NCBI GenBank assembly: GCA_026874595.1
Contig: CM049311.1
Coordinates: 78,068,453 to 78,132,452, forward strand
Source: Sipunculus nudus
Taxonomy: Eukaryota > Annelida > Sipuncula > Golfingiida > Sipunculidae
Reading direction: 5' to 3'
DNA: 64,000 nucleotides
In this document: positions 8,519 to 22,134 of the stretch, piece by piece
Position numbering within the stretch: the first letter of the stretch is position 1
Layout of the letters: every line of letters begins with the position of its first letter
The notes under the pieces: generated by a model
Told to the model about the DNA's origin: nothing
The model's input: the letters and a program-made list of their open reading frames with translations, nothing else
Database searches by the model: none
Program-made: the position numbers and the translations under genes

Positions 8519-11500
8519 TACATCTAGAGATTAAACTAGGCCCATTGTCCAAAGCATCTGATGGTTGCCAATAGGTCATGCCTGGTGCATCAAATGAATG
8601 ACTAGTTCCTGAGCGACAGGGATGTTTTAAATGCGGATTTTTTTAATATCCCGATGGGGAGTGCGTGGTTGTACTATAACTCGGAATCGGTTTCAGATAT
8701 AATCATTTTCAGACTTAATAGACCTTCGCTCGCGCTCGAGAAATGTTCTAAATTATGAACTGTTTCGCCATTATTCCCACGACATTGCCACAACATGCAC
8801 ACACAGCACTCAGATGGGCTTTTTGAAGAACTATATAAATTTAACAAATATCACTAAACTAAGGCTCTTATTATACTGATGTAATAATAAGATTTTAACC
8901 CTCTGTGACATTTATAATCCATAAACCTAATCTTACTGTCTCGAAAGGCATATTGGAACACCCGTCAGTGTTTTTTCTTTGTGCTTAGTTATAGCGAAAA
9001 CTACCAATAATTACTGACAATACCATTTTCTTATTAAAATTAAAAAAAAGGAGCTCATAAAATACATTTAATTAACTGTGAATTGCGTTTAAGTCATTGT
9101 TAATTAAGTAAATGTGCGCCAGGGGCTACGTTATCATACATGTATACCAAAACGAATCGTGTATGACATTTCACGATGTCTACTTTAACTTAGCTCATCA
9201 TCGAAATTCATTTAGTAAAAATGGGAAAAATTAATCGGTGGAAATAAGCCAGTATAGTCAGGCGTGGTATTAAAACGGCGCAAATGGCGATGCAGTGATA
9301 GCATGCGGCAAAAAAGCTCTTCTTATAAAGAGATAAACAGAAAAGGCAGAACCACTGTGAACTCCGCCATGATGGCTGCCATACTTAAAAATGACTGTTA
9401 ATGACATTTGAACATGGCACGCGTAATCTTGAAGCAGGCGGAAATCTGATAAAATCTAATGAGACCTTGATTGCAATACGTTTCTGACGCTCGACACTAA
9501 AAATTATTTTTTTCAAATAAATAGATGAAAACAATCCCAAGTAGCCGCTTATTTTAAAAAGATGGCCACAATTTATTACGAATGTTAAAAGAGAAAGTAA
9601 TTTTGAGGCGGTTATATTCATATACCATATCGATTTGTGATCTGTATTTTACAAGTGCCCAGTTCCTCTTTTCCATTAGAATTGAGATTAAACCAGTTTA
9701 AAAGACACTGTGATTCTGATAGTTCAAAGGTGAATTCGGCCTTAATTGCTTGTGTATGCTTGCAGAGCAGATATCCTTGAATGTATGGCAACATTTCATT
9801 GTTTTTTTTACGAATTCTGAAGTTTTGAAAGGTACTTTCCACTTTCCTGCTTATAAAGTACGACCATGATTATAAGGAACATGTTAAGATTATGAAAAAT
9901 GGCACTTAATTAGAGTATTTCCTTTAAATCACTGAAATAGTTGGGTATTGGGCCATGCACTCTTAGGTATCGGTAATTTATTTTTGCGATGACTGGAGGC
10001 TTTGTGAACAATATAAGATTTGACGATACTTGAAATTGTTTCTCTGGAATTATACTCAATGCAATAAACTATAGTTATTTTTACATAAAAACCCAGTCGC
10101 GCAACAGCTTCGTTGGGTGGCATTTATGATTTGCTATTATGTTACTGGGAGCTCTTCATGTATACTACCTAATGCAAAATAACTAGGACTTTAAGGTTTC
10201 ATTGTAACGAAGTTTAAAATTAGTGGCAGCCAAAGGGGCGTGAATACATAGAGAATTACGAGGGTCAGTTCCAAGTCAATCCTCTTTTCTATGGAGGTTA
10301 CAGGGACGGATGAATGAGCTACATTTATCATTTTGAAAAAAAAGTATAAAAAGTTTTTTTTCTCTGCCCATGTCCTAGGACTGATTATGACAGAAACAGA
10401 CTCGCACAACCTTTGGTGTTATACCACAAGAGCGTTGGTTTCAGAGAGATAGCCTCATAACCAATAGAGAGTCGTACAGTTCTGCAGAATGACAATAGTA
10501 TTCACCTGATCTTAAGATTACAATGTCTTCCACTGCATCTTGTGATGTTGTTCGTATTATAAAAATTTTTGTTTTACATGGATTATACAAATATTCATTT
10601 TAACTTATCGAGGCACACTCCATGGATGAAGTGCTGGCGGTGGTGTCCAGAAATGGAGAAAACCGGAGAACCCGGAGAAAACCACCGGCCTTGGACGGGC
10701 AACTACAACCATCCCTTTAAGTCACGCCTTGTAACAGTCGTGGCAACATAAATCTCAATAGTCTAATCACCAGACAGTCAGAAACATGCGCCTGTACCAG
10801 AGGGTCACTCATGGAACATTGATAGTTCCGTCAGACACCGACTGTGAAACCCACATTCCTCAATTTTACATTTTTAACGTTAGGAGAATGCCTTTTGATT
10901 AAAAAAAATATGATAAAGGCTTTCTTAAAACCTCAGAAACAAAACTTAGCATTACAATATCGGCAGACTCAATTTCATCAATTTAAAATTTGAAAGGAAA
11001 CTTAGTCTAGGCACCAGTAACCATAGAGAATAGAAAGCTGCATATTGTTACACGATCTGATGATTAGAGTCTATGTGGTCTACCCAACCGAACTTATAAT
11101 CCTTATTATGTAAATATGAGACAGGTTTGTGAAAAATACATATAATTTTATGATTGTAGATCTCTACCTTCATTTTTTGTTATTCCCCTGTAAATTATTT
11201 CAAAATAAATATCAGTTATTGTCAAGTGATAGATTTGCAATATCCTACACCAGTGAGATGGAAATTTATCATACCTGTGTCAACCAAACAAGAACATATG
11301 TTTTTCGCAATCGTCTGGCTTTCGCTTGGATATGTAACGTTGAGAAGACCTACAAATAAATTGGCAGACATATAATTTAATTAGAATGCAGTCGGAAAAA
11401 GGCCTCATAGGATAATATAGATCATTACAGGCGTAAAATAAAACTCGGCTACGGAACAAAGCGGGACGGACAACTCGCTTTTGAAGACACATTTATCTTT

Positions 11501-13115
11501 AAGTCTTTGGAGAAAACCTATAGAACTAATAAACAATTATAAAAAAAAACTTGGAACCCCTTCTCTGTCTAATCAATCGGCCAAAAAATAAAATTTGAGT
11601 TTAAAGGGTATTTATAAAGCGGACTGTATTATTGATGTGACAGAAACAGAAGAATGTATCAGAGAGAATCTGTGGACTGTCATGCACCTCATCACCTTCT
11701 GGAGTCTATTTATCGGGTCTTGGTTTATTATTATCAAATGTCAGAATTTTAGCTCACCTGTCGGCATTTGATGTGTCGCTGCGTTCGTGCATTGTTAATT
11801 TGCATTTATCATCAAGACTTTGCAGATTATTATATAAGACTCTTAATATAAAAGTTTGCCGATAAGAAAGTCACCTTTACGCCTGACACCTTCAAGCTGA
11901 CACCTTGGAGGAGGCTGTAAGGTTTCTTCTATAACCTCTCCATGGACTGCGTGGGGAACAATTAAAGGTTCTTGGTGGAACCCCTGGTCTAGGGTTCTTT
12001 CTGGAACTTCAATGTAAGTTTATTTTAGAACACAGTCTAGGATGTCATATCATGCGTTAAGGATAGATCATGTCAATATATCAAGGAAACAATTTGATAG
12101 ATAATATGAAAAAGTCTAAAAGTATTTATCAAAGAAAGTGCGTAATAGCAAAGACTAGCTGAAAAAAATCATATTTCTAGCACAGCTGTATCCTGTAAAT
12201 ATGATAAACCCTTCCAAGTAAAATAAAAACATTTTTAAAGGGGGTAAAACATTTTTTTTTTCATTTATTTGTAAAGAACCACTTGTGAAAACAGTACAAC
12301 AGCCAAACAGCATAGCATATGTATATGTCTCTCCCATCCGCACACAAAAATGACAACAACAACATCCAAGGTGCCCCTGAGTAAGTTGTTCTTTTTAGTT
12401 TGACAGATGGTCGACATAAAGAATATATTTGCGACAATTGTTTGCCTTTTCTTACGTGCTTATCTCTTATGATTCCATAGCCTCTAGTGTAATAATTTTA
12501 TATTATAGAATTAATACTTGTCTGTTTCACAAAATAAATATATAAAGTCGTATCAACATATTAATGCCAAACAGCAGGTTATGCGCAGTGTCTTATACGA
12601 TGTTTGTATGGCTGGTACAGCTAATACCCTTTAGTGAATGATTCAAACGTGCACCAGTCATTTGAACAAACGTATTGCTTCTTTTTGTCTGTGTTGAATC
12701 GATGCGCTGCCTGATCGGTGATGAATTCCAAACATCACTATTCCTTAAATCTTCACTGGTTCCTGTATCCGTGTCAACATATTTTTCAAATGCGTGCTGG
12801 TTAGGGGACGGAGCGAAGAATCGATCTGGAAAATAAGAGATGAGATTCATTACGAAAAAAAGATAGATTTATATATGGGGGTCTTCAAAGTGGTGCAATC
12901 GGCAGTTATGATATGTGTCAGTGGATATTTATTATATGCACTGGTCTACAAATTGGTGCATACTGCAGCTATTACATGCGTTGTGTTTGGAGAGTTTGCA
13001 AACCATATGACCACAGTGGTGCCGCAGTTTTTCATTATGCTTTAGCATACGTTCCTGATTTGTGAAGCCGCCAATTACATGTACACTCTTTGAGAGAGTT
13101 CCCATCAACCCCCAC
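8519..13115. other. Long stretch without genes
   Basis: AT-rich and largely unique-looking. The longest frames are under 90 codons, with no motifs. Near 10645-10690 a GGAGAAAACCGGAGAACCCGG motif occurs, familiar from many dispersed animal repeats. Near 11930-12005 alternating GGTTCT/GGAACC words resemble a MITE fragment. Neither can be bounded. Confidence 0.5.
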
Positions 13116-13170
13116 AACCCCCCCCCCCTCCCCCACCCCCACCCCCCTCGCCCTCCCCCTCTCTGTATTA
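13116..13170. repeat. C-rich low-complexity tract
   Basis: A roughly 55-nt run of C interrupted by single A, T or G. Any frame through it is proline-rich by composition only. Confidence 0.9.
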
Positions 13171-15371
13171 GGAATGTGAATATTAGCCACCTTACAATGT
13201 TTTTGCAGGGTTCACGAATATCATTAAAACGGTTAATTTTCAATCTCATAAACCGTATTTAATAAATAAAATAAATGTAATAAACATTATATATGTGTGT
13301 ATTTTACACATCAATATATCAACATATAGAATTCTTAATCTGACCTTATATCCTTATTTACCGTGTAATATTTTTTTTTACCTTATTACCTTTTAAACTT
13401 ATTAACCCTGGAATAACTTAACGTGTTAGAATCGTCAGCCCTTTACAAATGAAAAATCCTATTTATTTTTCATTTGCACTCTTGCCAGCTAGGCACGAAA
13501 TTTGTTTACTATAAGGGAAGAAAGGATGAGTCGCTTTGATATAGTCTACACTTGGTTATAATCAAACAATAACCCAACAAATTATTTACAGAACGCTTTT
13601 AGTGAATGTGTAATTAAGCTGACCAAACATTGAGAGAGTCAGTTTTGCCCCTCAGACCCATGTTTTCAATACTTTTCAAAAGAATGCTCCAATCTGTCCC
13701 ACGTATTGGCTAAACTCTAAATAGGCTTTGCGATGAGAAGTTTTCTTCCATCCTTTGTATGCTAAATGATTTCTCTGACAATTTCAGGACCAACGATAGT
13801 GTAATACTGTTATAACTATAAGAGATTATGATGAAAGTATTCCATGTATAGTGGCTAGCTTGTTCAGCTTCAATCACTGAAACCGAATTATAATTTTGTT
13901 TGGCTAGTGATGTTTAAAAGCAGTCATTTTCTCTTTTTATTTTGCACTGTGTAAAATTAGGGATTTACATCAAGATGACGTCAGTCTAGCATTTTTTTCT
14001 GTTTAGATCTGCTGTATCAACTATGCCACTAAACACTTCAGCCAGTTTCTACAAATAGGAATGTAAGCACACATGGGTTTTAAGCATAAATGGACCTATA
14101 TGCACTTACCATCAATATATTAATAGCGTAACGCGATTTGTGTGATTTTCCGTATCTCCTTTGATACCACCGTACGGATTGCCGTGATTTTCGACATACA
14201 TATGCTCCGGGTTTGTCCGAAGAGATTCCATCCACTTTTGTCCAACAGGACAGACTAGCCATCTGTCTTTTTTCAAAAGAACTTAACCATTGGTCTTAAC
14301 ACGCGAGTGTACCGAAGGACACATTTTTTTACAAAGTTATTCGTTTTAACACTGAAAGCTTAAGGTAAGATCACGTCATAAAAAACCTCAAAAAGTGTCT
14401 AGTCGTAACAGTAATGCCGTTAACGTGCTAGCTCGGGCCGGGGGCTGGCTGCATGGCCAGCCGGTCACATTTACAATGCATGCTAAACCGTCTAGCATGC
14501 GCACGAACCCAGTCACACAGCACTTTTAGTATAATTTCACTATTTCTGGATAAATTTTATTTCTTTAGAGCGCGGTCGTTCCGGAAAATTTTCATCCAAG
14601 TCATCCAGACTCAGAAACAAGGTAAACTCAAAGATAGAACACTTATATCAAATGTCTATTTCAAAGAGATTTTATGACGGTAACATTGTACATCCAGGAC
14701 ATTCAACCATGATAGACTATTTGACATCAGAACTAACTGCTCGTCTCAAAACATTCGTAGCACGGGTAATTGGTAGTGTATATATTTTTTAATTAATATG
14801 AAAAATAGTTTAATCCCCTTTGAATATACTGGTATATGTCAATATTCAGTTCTAAGGCCTTTTGCTTACTCCCGTACACAATTGGAATAAAAGATTGGAC
14901 CGGCGCAATCAGTGGCGCAAAACAACATAGCGCCACCTGGTGGCCGTACCGCGCAATCAAGATTTTGTCAAGCTTCGAACCGATATTTCTTCCGTGTTTC
15001 CGCCTTGATGTATACATATCTACTCCTTGTTTCAGAACTGTTGCGCGTGCTGCCACTCTTTTCTTTTATACGAATATTTTATTTGTCTATACTTCCTTTT
15101 ATACTTATTCTTCATAATTTTTCAGGGGTTAAGACTTTTTTGCTTTTTTTTTAATTTTCACCTCCAGATGGTGATTATAGGCTGTTTACCCGAACTAAAT
15201 AAGTGCAGTAGACATGCTCTGTCAATATTTCATAAAAGTGGCATTTTATGAGCGTTGTTTTTTTTTTTTTTGGGGGTCTTGTTTTTTTTATTTTGGGTAC
15301 TTTTTTAGGTTCTATCATAAGTCCTCTTGGGCTGGACCCCACCCCACCCCCCTTCTTTAATCCTCAATCCC
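13171..15371. other. No recognised gene
   Basis: AT-rich, no credible ORF. A motif matching the bilaterian CTCF core (minus-strand CCACCAGGTGGC, 14932-14943) stands in a locally CG-richer patch around 14890-15000. Confidence 0.5.
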
Positions 15372-15789
15372 CATCTAAGGATTGATTGTTTTGCTTATGT
15401 GTTCATATTTGCATTCTTTAATTTTGTACTTTATATCATGTATTTTGTATTTGTCACTTATTGTTATAATAATAAGAAAACAGAAAATAGGGAATTAATT
15501 GGTATTTCACAGACAGAGTTTAATGCATTCAGTTACAGAACAAAAGCGTATGACGAGTCATCCGCCAATAGAGTGATTGATGGACATTGTTTCTTAACCT
15601 TAAGAAAGCTAACATTACAGCGGCAGATTTATAATATGGTAGGCCTCTGCAACTAAAAATTTAAGTATACATCTGATTTCTACTACATAATTTTAAGTGC
15701 ATCTTTCATTTAAAGCAGACGTTTTTCAATTTTGAAATGTGATGAATCAGGTTTTGATTCTTTGAGGGGAAAATGCAACCAGAGTTAAC

Positions 15790-15850
<61 letters not shown>
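15372..15850 (+). repeat. Dispersed repeat R4, copy 1, ending in (AT)n
   Basis: Aligns by eye with the reverse complement of 36512-36997 and 41103-41600. Shared landmarks in order are GATTGTTTTG, GAATTAATTGGTA-like, ATGGACATTGTTTCTT, TCTGCAACT, GTATA...TCTGATTTCTA, TTTTGAAATGTGATGAATCA and GAAAATGCAAC. An (AT)n run follows at the same end in all copies (here 15792-15850). It has no recognised coding capacity. The open frame through it is a chance reading of diverged repeat sequence. Confidence 0.75.
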
Positions 15851-15854
<4 letters not shown>

Positions 15855-16640
15855 ATTTCTTTCCTGTCCTATGATGTTAATTAATAATAGAGCTTAGGTA
15901 ATGGAGACATGGATCTAACTTGTGAATCTTTCGTTTTTACTTTTAACTTGGTCTTGCTAAAGCGAGCAATTCAGTTGATTGTTTTAGAACGCTATTTGCA
16001 ATAAATTCGCCATTACCAATGCCTCGCGCGTACTAGCGCATCCTTCTTTTGCAAATTTTCATGTTATTTTTTAATCCATAAATAATGGATTAGTCGTGTT
16101 CCTTACAGGAGCGTCATCCGTCATTCCCATAGTTCCGCTAGACAACCATTATATACAAAACATCATGTAATAATACAGGAATTATGCACAAATAAAAAAT
16201 GCTGTAAAATATTAGTATCATCTTTTTTAACAACAAGACATGCCACAGCGATTATTTGTTATTTAAATAAATAACAGCAACCGAAACAGGTAAATATGAG
16301 TGGTGACCCATTATTGTTCTCCCCCAGAAGAACTAATACCTCCATACAGTGTAAGCCTATTCCTCCGGACATTGATACTTTATGCGTAGTGTTTTATGGT
16401 TGATTTGAATTCTAAAGAATATTTCAGTATAATAAAGATCACTCTAACTAAAATTAATTGCTTACTTTCTCAGCGGTTTTTCTAGCAAGCTGAACTATAG
16501 CAATCGGTCTTGTTCCGTTTCCCTTTCGACAAGATGTACGCCAATCCGGTGGTCCATTGGCAGTGCACGAATAGAAGCAGTAGGAATAAAAATATAAACT
16601 TGATTACTTTATTTCTCTCTCTTATATATAATAGAAATTG
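15851..16640. other. No recognised feature
   Basis: AT-rich sequence with no credible ORF, repeat boundary or RNA gene visible. Confidence 0.5.
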
Positions 16641-17377
<737 letters not shown>

Positions 17378-17869
17378 TTACAGTTTTATCATCTTTTATA
17401 ATTTTATAAATTACTACTTAGTATTATAAGTATTTATATTTGTAATTAAACATCATCACTTAATGTACATCTTTGCTGCATTTTATTCGGAACTGTGAAT
17501 GGTGTATGATAGCAATACTTCCCCATACCTCTATCCCATACCAGACTCTTCGATAAAAGGATCTTGCTTTCCTTCCAAGCAATTAACACCTCTCTAGATT
17601 TTATAGCCCCTCCACCATCTGGACTTCACATCTCTTTATCAGGCAATTAGCACCCAGCACTGGTCCATCAACAGATCTTTGAGACAGTTGCTGTCTGTTC
17701 TATCCCTGGGTACTGGGGGTATGATAAGCTGGGGAGTGAAGGAGTTATAAATCAAGCTGATCCTAAAAAAAAATCTATGTGGACTAGAGGGATAAGTTCA
17801 AGGCGAGGTGTACTGGGCGAGCTGCAAGGTACAAGGATCCCCCACGGCAGACTGACAGCAAGGATCCCT
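17378..17869. other. No recognised feature
   Basis: No credible ORF or repeat relationship detected. Confidence 0.45.
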
Positions 17870-18617
17870 TCTGAAAATATTTTCTTTTGACCGATTTCAA
17901 TTGCCAGGATATGATGGACGCGAGCAAGAGCTATTTTTGGGGTGGGGGTGGGGGGTTTCATGTGGCCAAAACCCCAATGAGGAATTTTTCAATGCACAAG
18001 CAGCTTCCAGTTGTATAGTAACAACAAAGGGAATATGCAGTGAAACCTCATTTACCCGACATCGATGGGACGAAGTTATATCTGAAATTCTTCGTTAACT
18101 CGACATCGAAGGGTCGAAATAATAAATGATAATTTTCGTTTACTCGACATCCAGGGACGAAGTTATAACTGAGATATTTCGGTAACTCCCAATCGATTTT
18201 CTTAATTGTGCAACCTCGTTAATTCGATGTCGAATAGATCAAGTATAAAACTTTGACATTAAACAACTGATTAACATTGCCATGAAGAATTTATAACATA
18301 TACATTTAATAAGCTTGCCAGATTACTGAGCCTGTTGAGTATAAGCTATTTTAGGCCTGACAGTATTACAGGTTTAATTCCATTCGGGACCTTTACAAAG
18401 AACAGTAAATGGTAGTGGAAGCCAGCTTTCTGATAACTTGCTTGCACAAGTCAGTTTGCACATCTTGGTTCGTTTGTCTGTCAGCAACTTTACGGAAATG
18501 GTCATGATCGAATTTTGAACAAATCATGTTGATAATTAGGGCAGCGCCCAAGAAATAATCAATTTATTTTTTCCATTGCGGGGTCATTTATTGGTATTAG
18601 GGACTGGTATTGAACAA
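17870..18617 (-). repeat. Dispersed repeat R6, copy 1, with pogo-like tandem words
   Basis: Its reverse complement matches 30232-31103 along most of its length, including GAAAATATTTTC at one end and CCATTGCG...TTTATTGGTATTAG near the other. The central segment 18028-18235 consists of about four diverged units of roughly 50 nt around GTTAACTCGACATCGAAGG and GACGAAGTTATAACTGAGAT, opened by CAGTGAAACCTC. Such words resemble the terminal repeats of pogo/Tigger-like mariner transposons (from memory). No transposase is visible. Confidence 0.7.
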
Positions 18618-19220
18618 CAGTTCCCTTGTGAACAAGGTTAATTTACCGAGAAAATGGGCGCAAACATGCGCAGGAAAGTGAAACTAAAATCCTGGCGGAC
18701 CCAACCCATGCATAAAGGCCCTGACTACAGCTTCTGCTCTAGTAAATGAGATCGCAGCGTCACATAAGCAGCTCTCACACTTTTACGAGTTGGAAGCCGA
18801 GTAATCCCGAGTTGGGACTCTGGATTAATCGGTCAGAAATCGGGATACACTTTGCTACATGCTCGGGAAAACTCTGCACAAGTCAGTGTCACTCGGTGAG
18901 CTCATGGATCTCGGAAAAAAATTTGAACTTATTCAAAAATTTCATCCCGAGTTAAGAGATCGGCGTTAATCGTGGGGCCCTCGGATGAAGCTCTGAGTGA
19001 CTTGGCACTAATTCGGCACAGGCGTTGCTCGCGGTCTGGAATAACGAGCCGAATGATCCCGAGCTCAAACCGAGTAACGCCCGTGGGGTCCCGAGTCACA
19101 CCGAGTATTTCCGAGTTGCGTATGACTGGAAGCCGACATGGGTTAGAATTTCCTGCGAGTTTACGTGTTATTGAGCCCAGCTGAGCAAGGGTTAAACCAA
19201 GCTCTGACGATTTAGTCCAG
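18618..19220. repeat. CpG-rich tract built from CCGAGT-like words
   Basis: From about 18740 the words CCCGAGTT, CCGAGT and TCGGGA recur irregularly at least fifteen times on either strand. The base composition is quite unlike the flanks. It adjoins the Harbinger transposase relic and may be a non-autonomous element or part of the same insertion. No inverted termini were found. Confidence 0.4.
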
Positions 19221-19224
19221 ATTG

Positions 19225-19880
19225 ACCAAGGAGCAGTGCCGAGTGTATGTCGAGTTACATTTAAAGCCCCAATAGTGTTGTGAAAGTTCTAGCGCCGGTA
19301 GAAATTTTGGCTCCCCACCCTCCACTCTTCAGGTGACTTTGGACAATGGAGAAACTCTTCCGCTAACTCTGCTATGATGGCTTCGCAAGTTTCTGGGACG
19401 ATAGTAGAAATGGCATTGTTTGACACGCGGAAGCTGTACTCAAGACTCTTGTAAGAATCCCCCGTTGCCATGTAACTTAACGTCAACGCAAGCCGTAATC
19501 CTGGTTCGAGGGCTTAGCGCATGAAGGTGTCCTGCTTCTCGATCCTCGGTCCCACACGATTTAGTAGCTACTGAAAGAGGTCAGGATCCACACGCTGAAA
19601 GTTTTTGAAACCTGGCGAATTCTCCCTGGCCAGCTCTGCCATGAACCTCTCGTACTGGCAATATTATGGCTTGCGAAGCGTCCAGTGATGACGTGATGTG
19701 TCATATGCGCGGTCTGTATTACCCGGGAGGTACGGGCGGCGTGCCAGCGTATATCTAACCTCGTGTTGGCTAGAGTAGACGGTCACGAGTAACACAACCT
19801 GAGAGCTAACTCGTAGAAATGATAACTTCAAATTGATATGTTAACTAATATTGGTTATGTCGGATTATATAGGTAATAAA
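19225..19880 (-). pseudogene. PIF/Harbinger transposase relic, N-terminal half plus 5' region
   Basis: The minus strand from about 19690 reads, across three or more stops, a helical N-terminal segment and then YMATGDSYKSLEYSFRVSNN, followed by ISTIVPETCEAI and a P-x-x-x-x-EW block. This series is diagnostic of HARBI1/PIF-Harbinger DDE nucleases, where it precedes the first catalytic Asp. The frame decays after FYRR, and the DGKH-type catalytic box is not recognisable. The upstream non-coding part (19675-19880) is also found, inverted, at 27495-27677, so the family is repeated in this genome. Intact proteins are usually around 350-400 residues; about 160 residues' worth remains here. Confidence 0.8.
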
Positions 19881-20049
19881 TGAAATTGATATATCAATGA
19901 AATGAAAATGGAAATAAACAAGGGCCAGATTTGATAATGTATTTCAATATTATCTGATACTTTCCATGGACGTTTCTGTTGTTGCGATTCGAAGGAGACA
20001 TAGGTTTTCACTTTTTTTTTTTGCTTTTTTTCCACACGAACTTGTTCTC
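19881..20049. other. Spacer without recognised features
   Basis: Short AT-rich sequence between the Harbinger relic and the CpG-rich tract. Confidence 0.5.
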
Positions 20050-20690
20050 ACTACGTTCTGAAAGATGGCGAACGGGCTCAAACTGTTATGCGAACGGAGT
20101 GGACTTAGTAGCAACTTTTTATGGTCTGTTTACGAACTTCATGGACGGGCTCGAGCGAATTCGGGCGAGTAGGGTGCTCCAGAACGTCGAGTTTGCTCAA
20201 AATTTTCGGGCGGCCATCCCGTCCTGCGTATAGACGGAGTGATAACGTACCTATAAGGCATGGACGTACAACGAACGGAATTGCCGTACTTCTATCCTAC
20301 TAGGAACGTGTTTCGACGTGGTTCGATGGGGCATTTAATGGACAGAAGGTGTGCACACCGACCGGGTCCGTTTGTAACTCGTTTATCCCGTTCGCGGACA
20401 GACCCAACTCGACCGCATTTCGTCCTTAGTACGTCGTTATTCCTTCCAAATACGTCAAAAACAAAATTACAAGTTTTAAACGTGTTGGCAACACGTTTCT
20501 GCACGGTTCTAAAAAGATGCAGTAGGTTCTCAGTCGGCTCTACTTGTTTTGAATACGTCTCTGTCGTTCTCACGCAGTTCTTACTACGCCCACCCTGTCT
20601 GCAGTACGATCGGGCAAGGAAGGGCATAAATACGGACCGTTTCCTCACTGGTTCCCTATCTAGGCTTGAGATTTCCAGCAGTGCATATCT
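20050..20690. repeat. CpG-rich word-repeat tract, possible MITE
   Basis: Dense in ACG/CGT words (GAACGG, CGTTCG, ACGTAC), open on both strands by composition. It lies between the two Harbinger relics. No clean terminal inverted repeats could be seen. Confidence 0.35.
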
Positions 20691-20929
20691 GTAACTGAAT
20701 CAATATTTTGCCAAGAACCATTAACTTTGCATCCCTTAACATGTTGAATTTTGGTTTCATGCATTTTTTGTGGGAAGCAGAGCAATTGTACAATGGGATG
20801 GTAGAACATGAAAGAAAATAAAGAAGACAAAGAACCTGTTTGGTGAGGAACTGGCTGAAACCTGACAGGAGAACAGCCGTGGGACATTATCATCAGCTGA
20901 TAAAGGAGCTCCGCCTGGATGACGAATAG

Positions 20930-21400
20930 TCCTTTTACAACTTTTTGAGAGTCGTCATAGATGTTGGTGGAATTGGAAGCCAGTCTGATGCCCAGATCTG
21001 CAACCCATCAGAACTGAAAGAATGCTTAGATTATGGCTCGACTGGACCCCGTTCACCTTCACTTTGGCAGATGATGTCCAGGACTTTCCCTATTTCCTGC
21101 TTCGGAATGACGCTTGGCCTTCGCTCATACCCCATGAAGTCATACTCTGGCCATCACCTGACAAGAGAGGATATTATTGCTAAATACAGTGTCTCTGAGG
21201 CCAGGCATGTGGTCGAAAATCTCTTTGGCATTAGGGCCTAGAGATGGAGAGTCCACTTGTCCACAATACAACAGATACCAGGGACTGTACAGATCGTCGT
21301 TGAAGCTTGTGTGTGCCTTCACAACCTCATCCGTCTCCGATGTTTACTCACACACGGAACAACAACAAAGCATAAAACAGGTGAACCGAACATATTAAGC
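20930..21400 (+). pseudogene. PIF/Harbinger transposase relic, C-terminal half
   Basis: The plus strand reads VDVGG-x-GSQSDAQI, ELKECLD, LRSYPMKSYSGHHLTRED, then YSVSEARHVVENLFGI, a stop, RWRV, IQQIPGTVQ and VVEACVCLHNLIRL. The SRARR-x-VEN-x-FGIL and ACV-x-LHN blocks, with the preceding acidic region, are typical of the Harbinger DDE C-terminal half. Short out-of-frame stretches show indels. This half lies on the opposite strand from the N-terminal half at 19.2-19.7 kb, so the two are divergent. They come either from an inversion or from two insertions. Confidence 0.85.
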
Positions 21401-21902
21401 CCTTGTGCTTGGATGGTTTTGCTAGAAACCATTCGTATTCAGCCAGAATGAGTTAATATCGTTACATAATACACACATTGTAACTGAATAGGAACGTTTA
21501 AACTGTTAGTGGACCTGCCTCACACGCCTTGCCGTTAATTAGTTAGAACAACAACACGCTGGTTCTGAAATACTGCATGCTTCATTCCACCTGTAAAATA
21601 CTCAAATTTCAAATTAACTAAACCGTAGGGAATACATCAATTTAACTATCTGAGAACACTGCAGTTGGTCACAGGGTAATTGTTCTGATGACACCTAGGG
21701 GTAACAGAACAATCCATTGGCTTTTGATACAGTATAACTGGTCAAGTTGAAGACGAAATTTTGAAATAAAAACATTTTTCATGGTATGTCAAACTGCCAG
21801 TCTAAAAAATGTTACGTTTTCCGACTACAGCAGCCAAGAAATAGTGACTCACAGGGACTTTTTTTAGCAATATTTATTTCTAGACAATATATATACATGT
21901 AT
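21401..21902. other. No recognised feature
   Basis: AT-rich; no ORF of note. It may include the decayed 3' end of the Harbinger relic. Confidence 0.45.
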
Positions 21903-22134
21903 TGTTAGGAAGACAAATTGTCGAGGGGAAAAATCCTCGGCCGATCCGGGAGTCGAACCCAGGTCGGTGGCGCACAAGTCCGGCGTACCAACGAGATAGT
22001 TCGGTCCGCTTTTATGTCATCCCCGTAACATACCACCTCATAAGAGCGTTCTGCTATCAGAACAAGACTAATTATCCAAGGTGTCACACTTTGGTGAGCT
22101 TATTCCCTAGGCCACAAAGGTAACCGTCACGTTA

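Noticed and set aside
10640-10700. GGAGAAAACCGGAGAACCCGG motif
   Set aside because: Familiar from many dispersed animal repeats, but I could not bound an element or find a second copy in the window.
11930-12005. Alternating GGTTCT / GGAACC words
   Set aside because: Suggestive of a MITE fragment, but termini and a second copy are missing.
15327-15656. 109-codon frame with a hydrophobic N-terminus
   Set aside because: Lies in dispersed repeat R4. The other copies are not open over the same length, so it is not a membrane protein gene.
18028-18235. CRISPR-like spacing of repeats
   Set aside because: The units are diverged and contiguous without unique spacers, and the context is eukaryotic.
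20260-20694. 144-codon plus frame and 118-codon minus frame over the same DNA
   Set aside because: Both strands are open because the tract is CpG-rich and word-repetitive. There are no motifs and no codon structure that I recognise.
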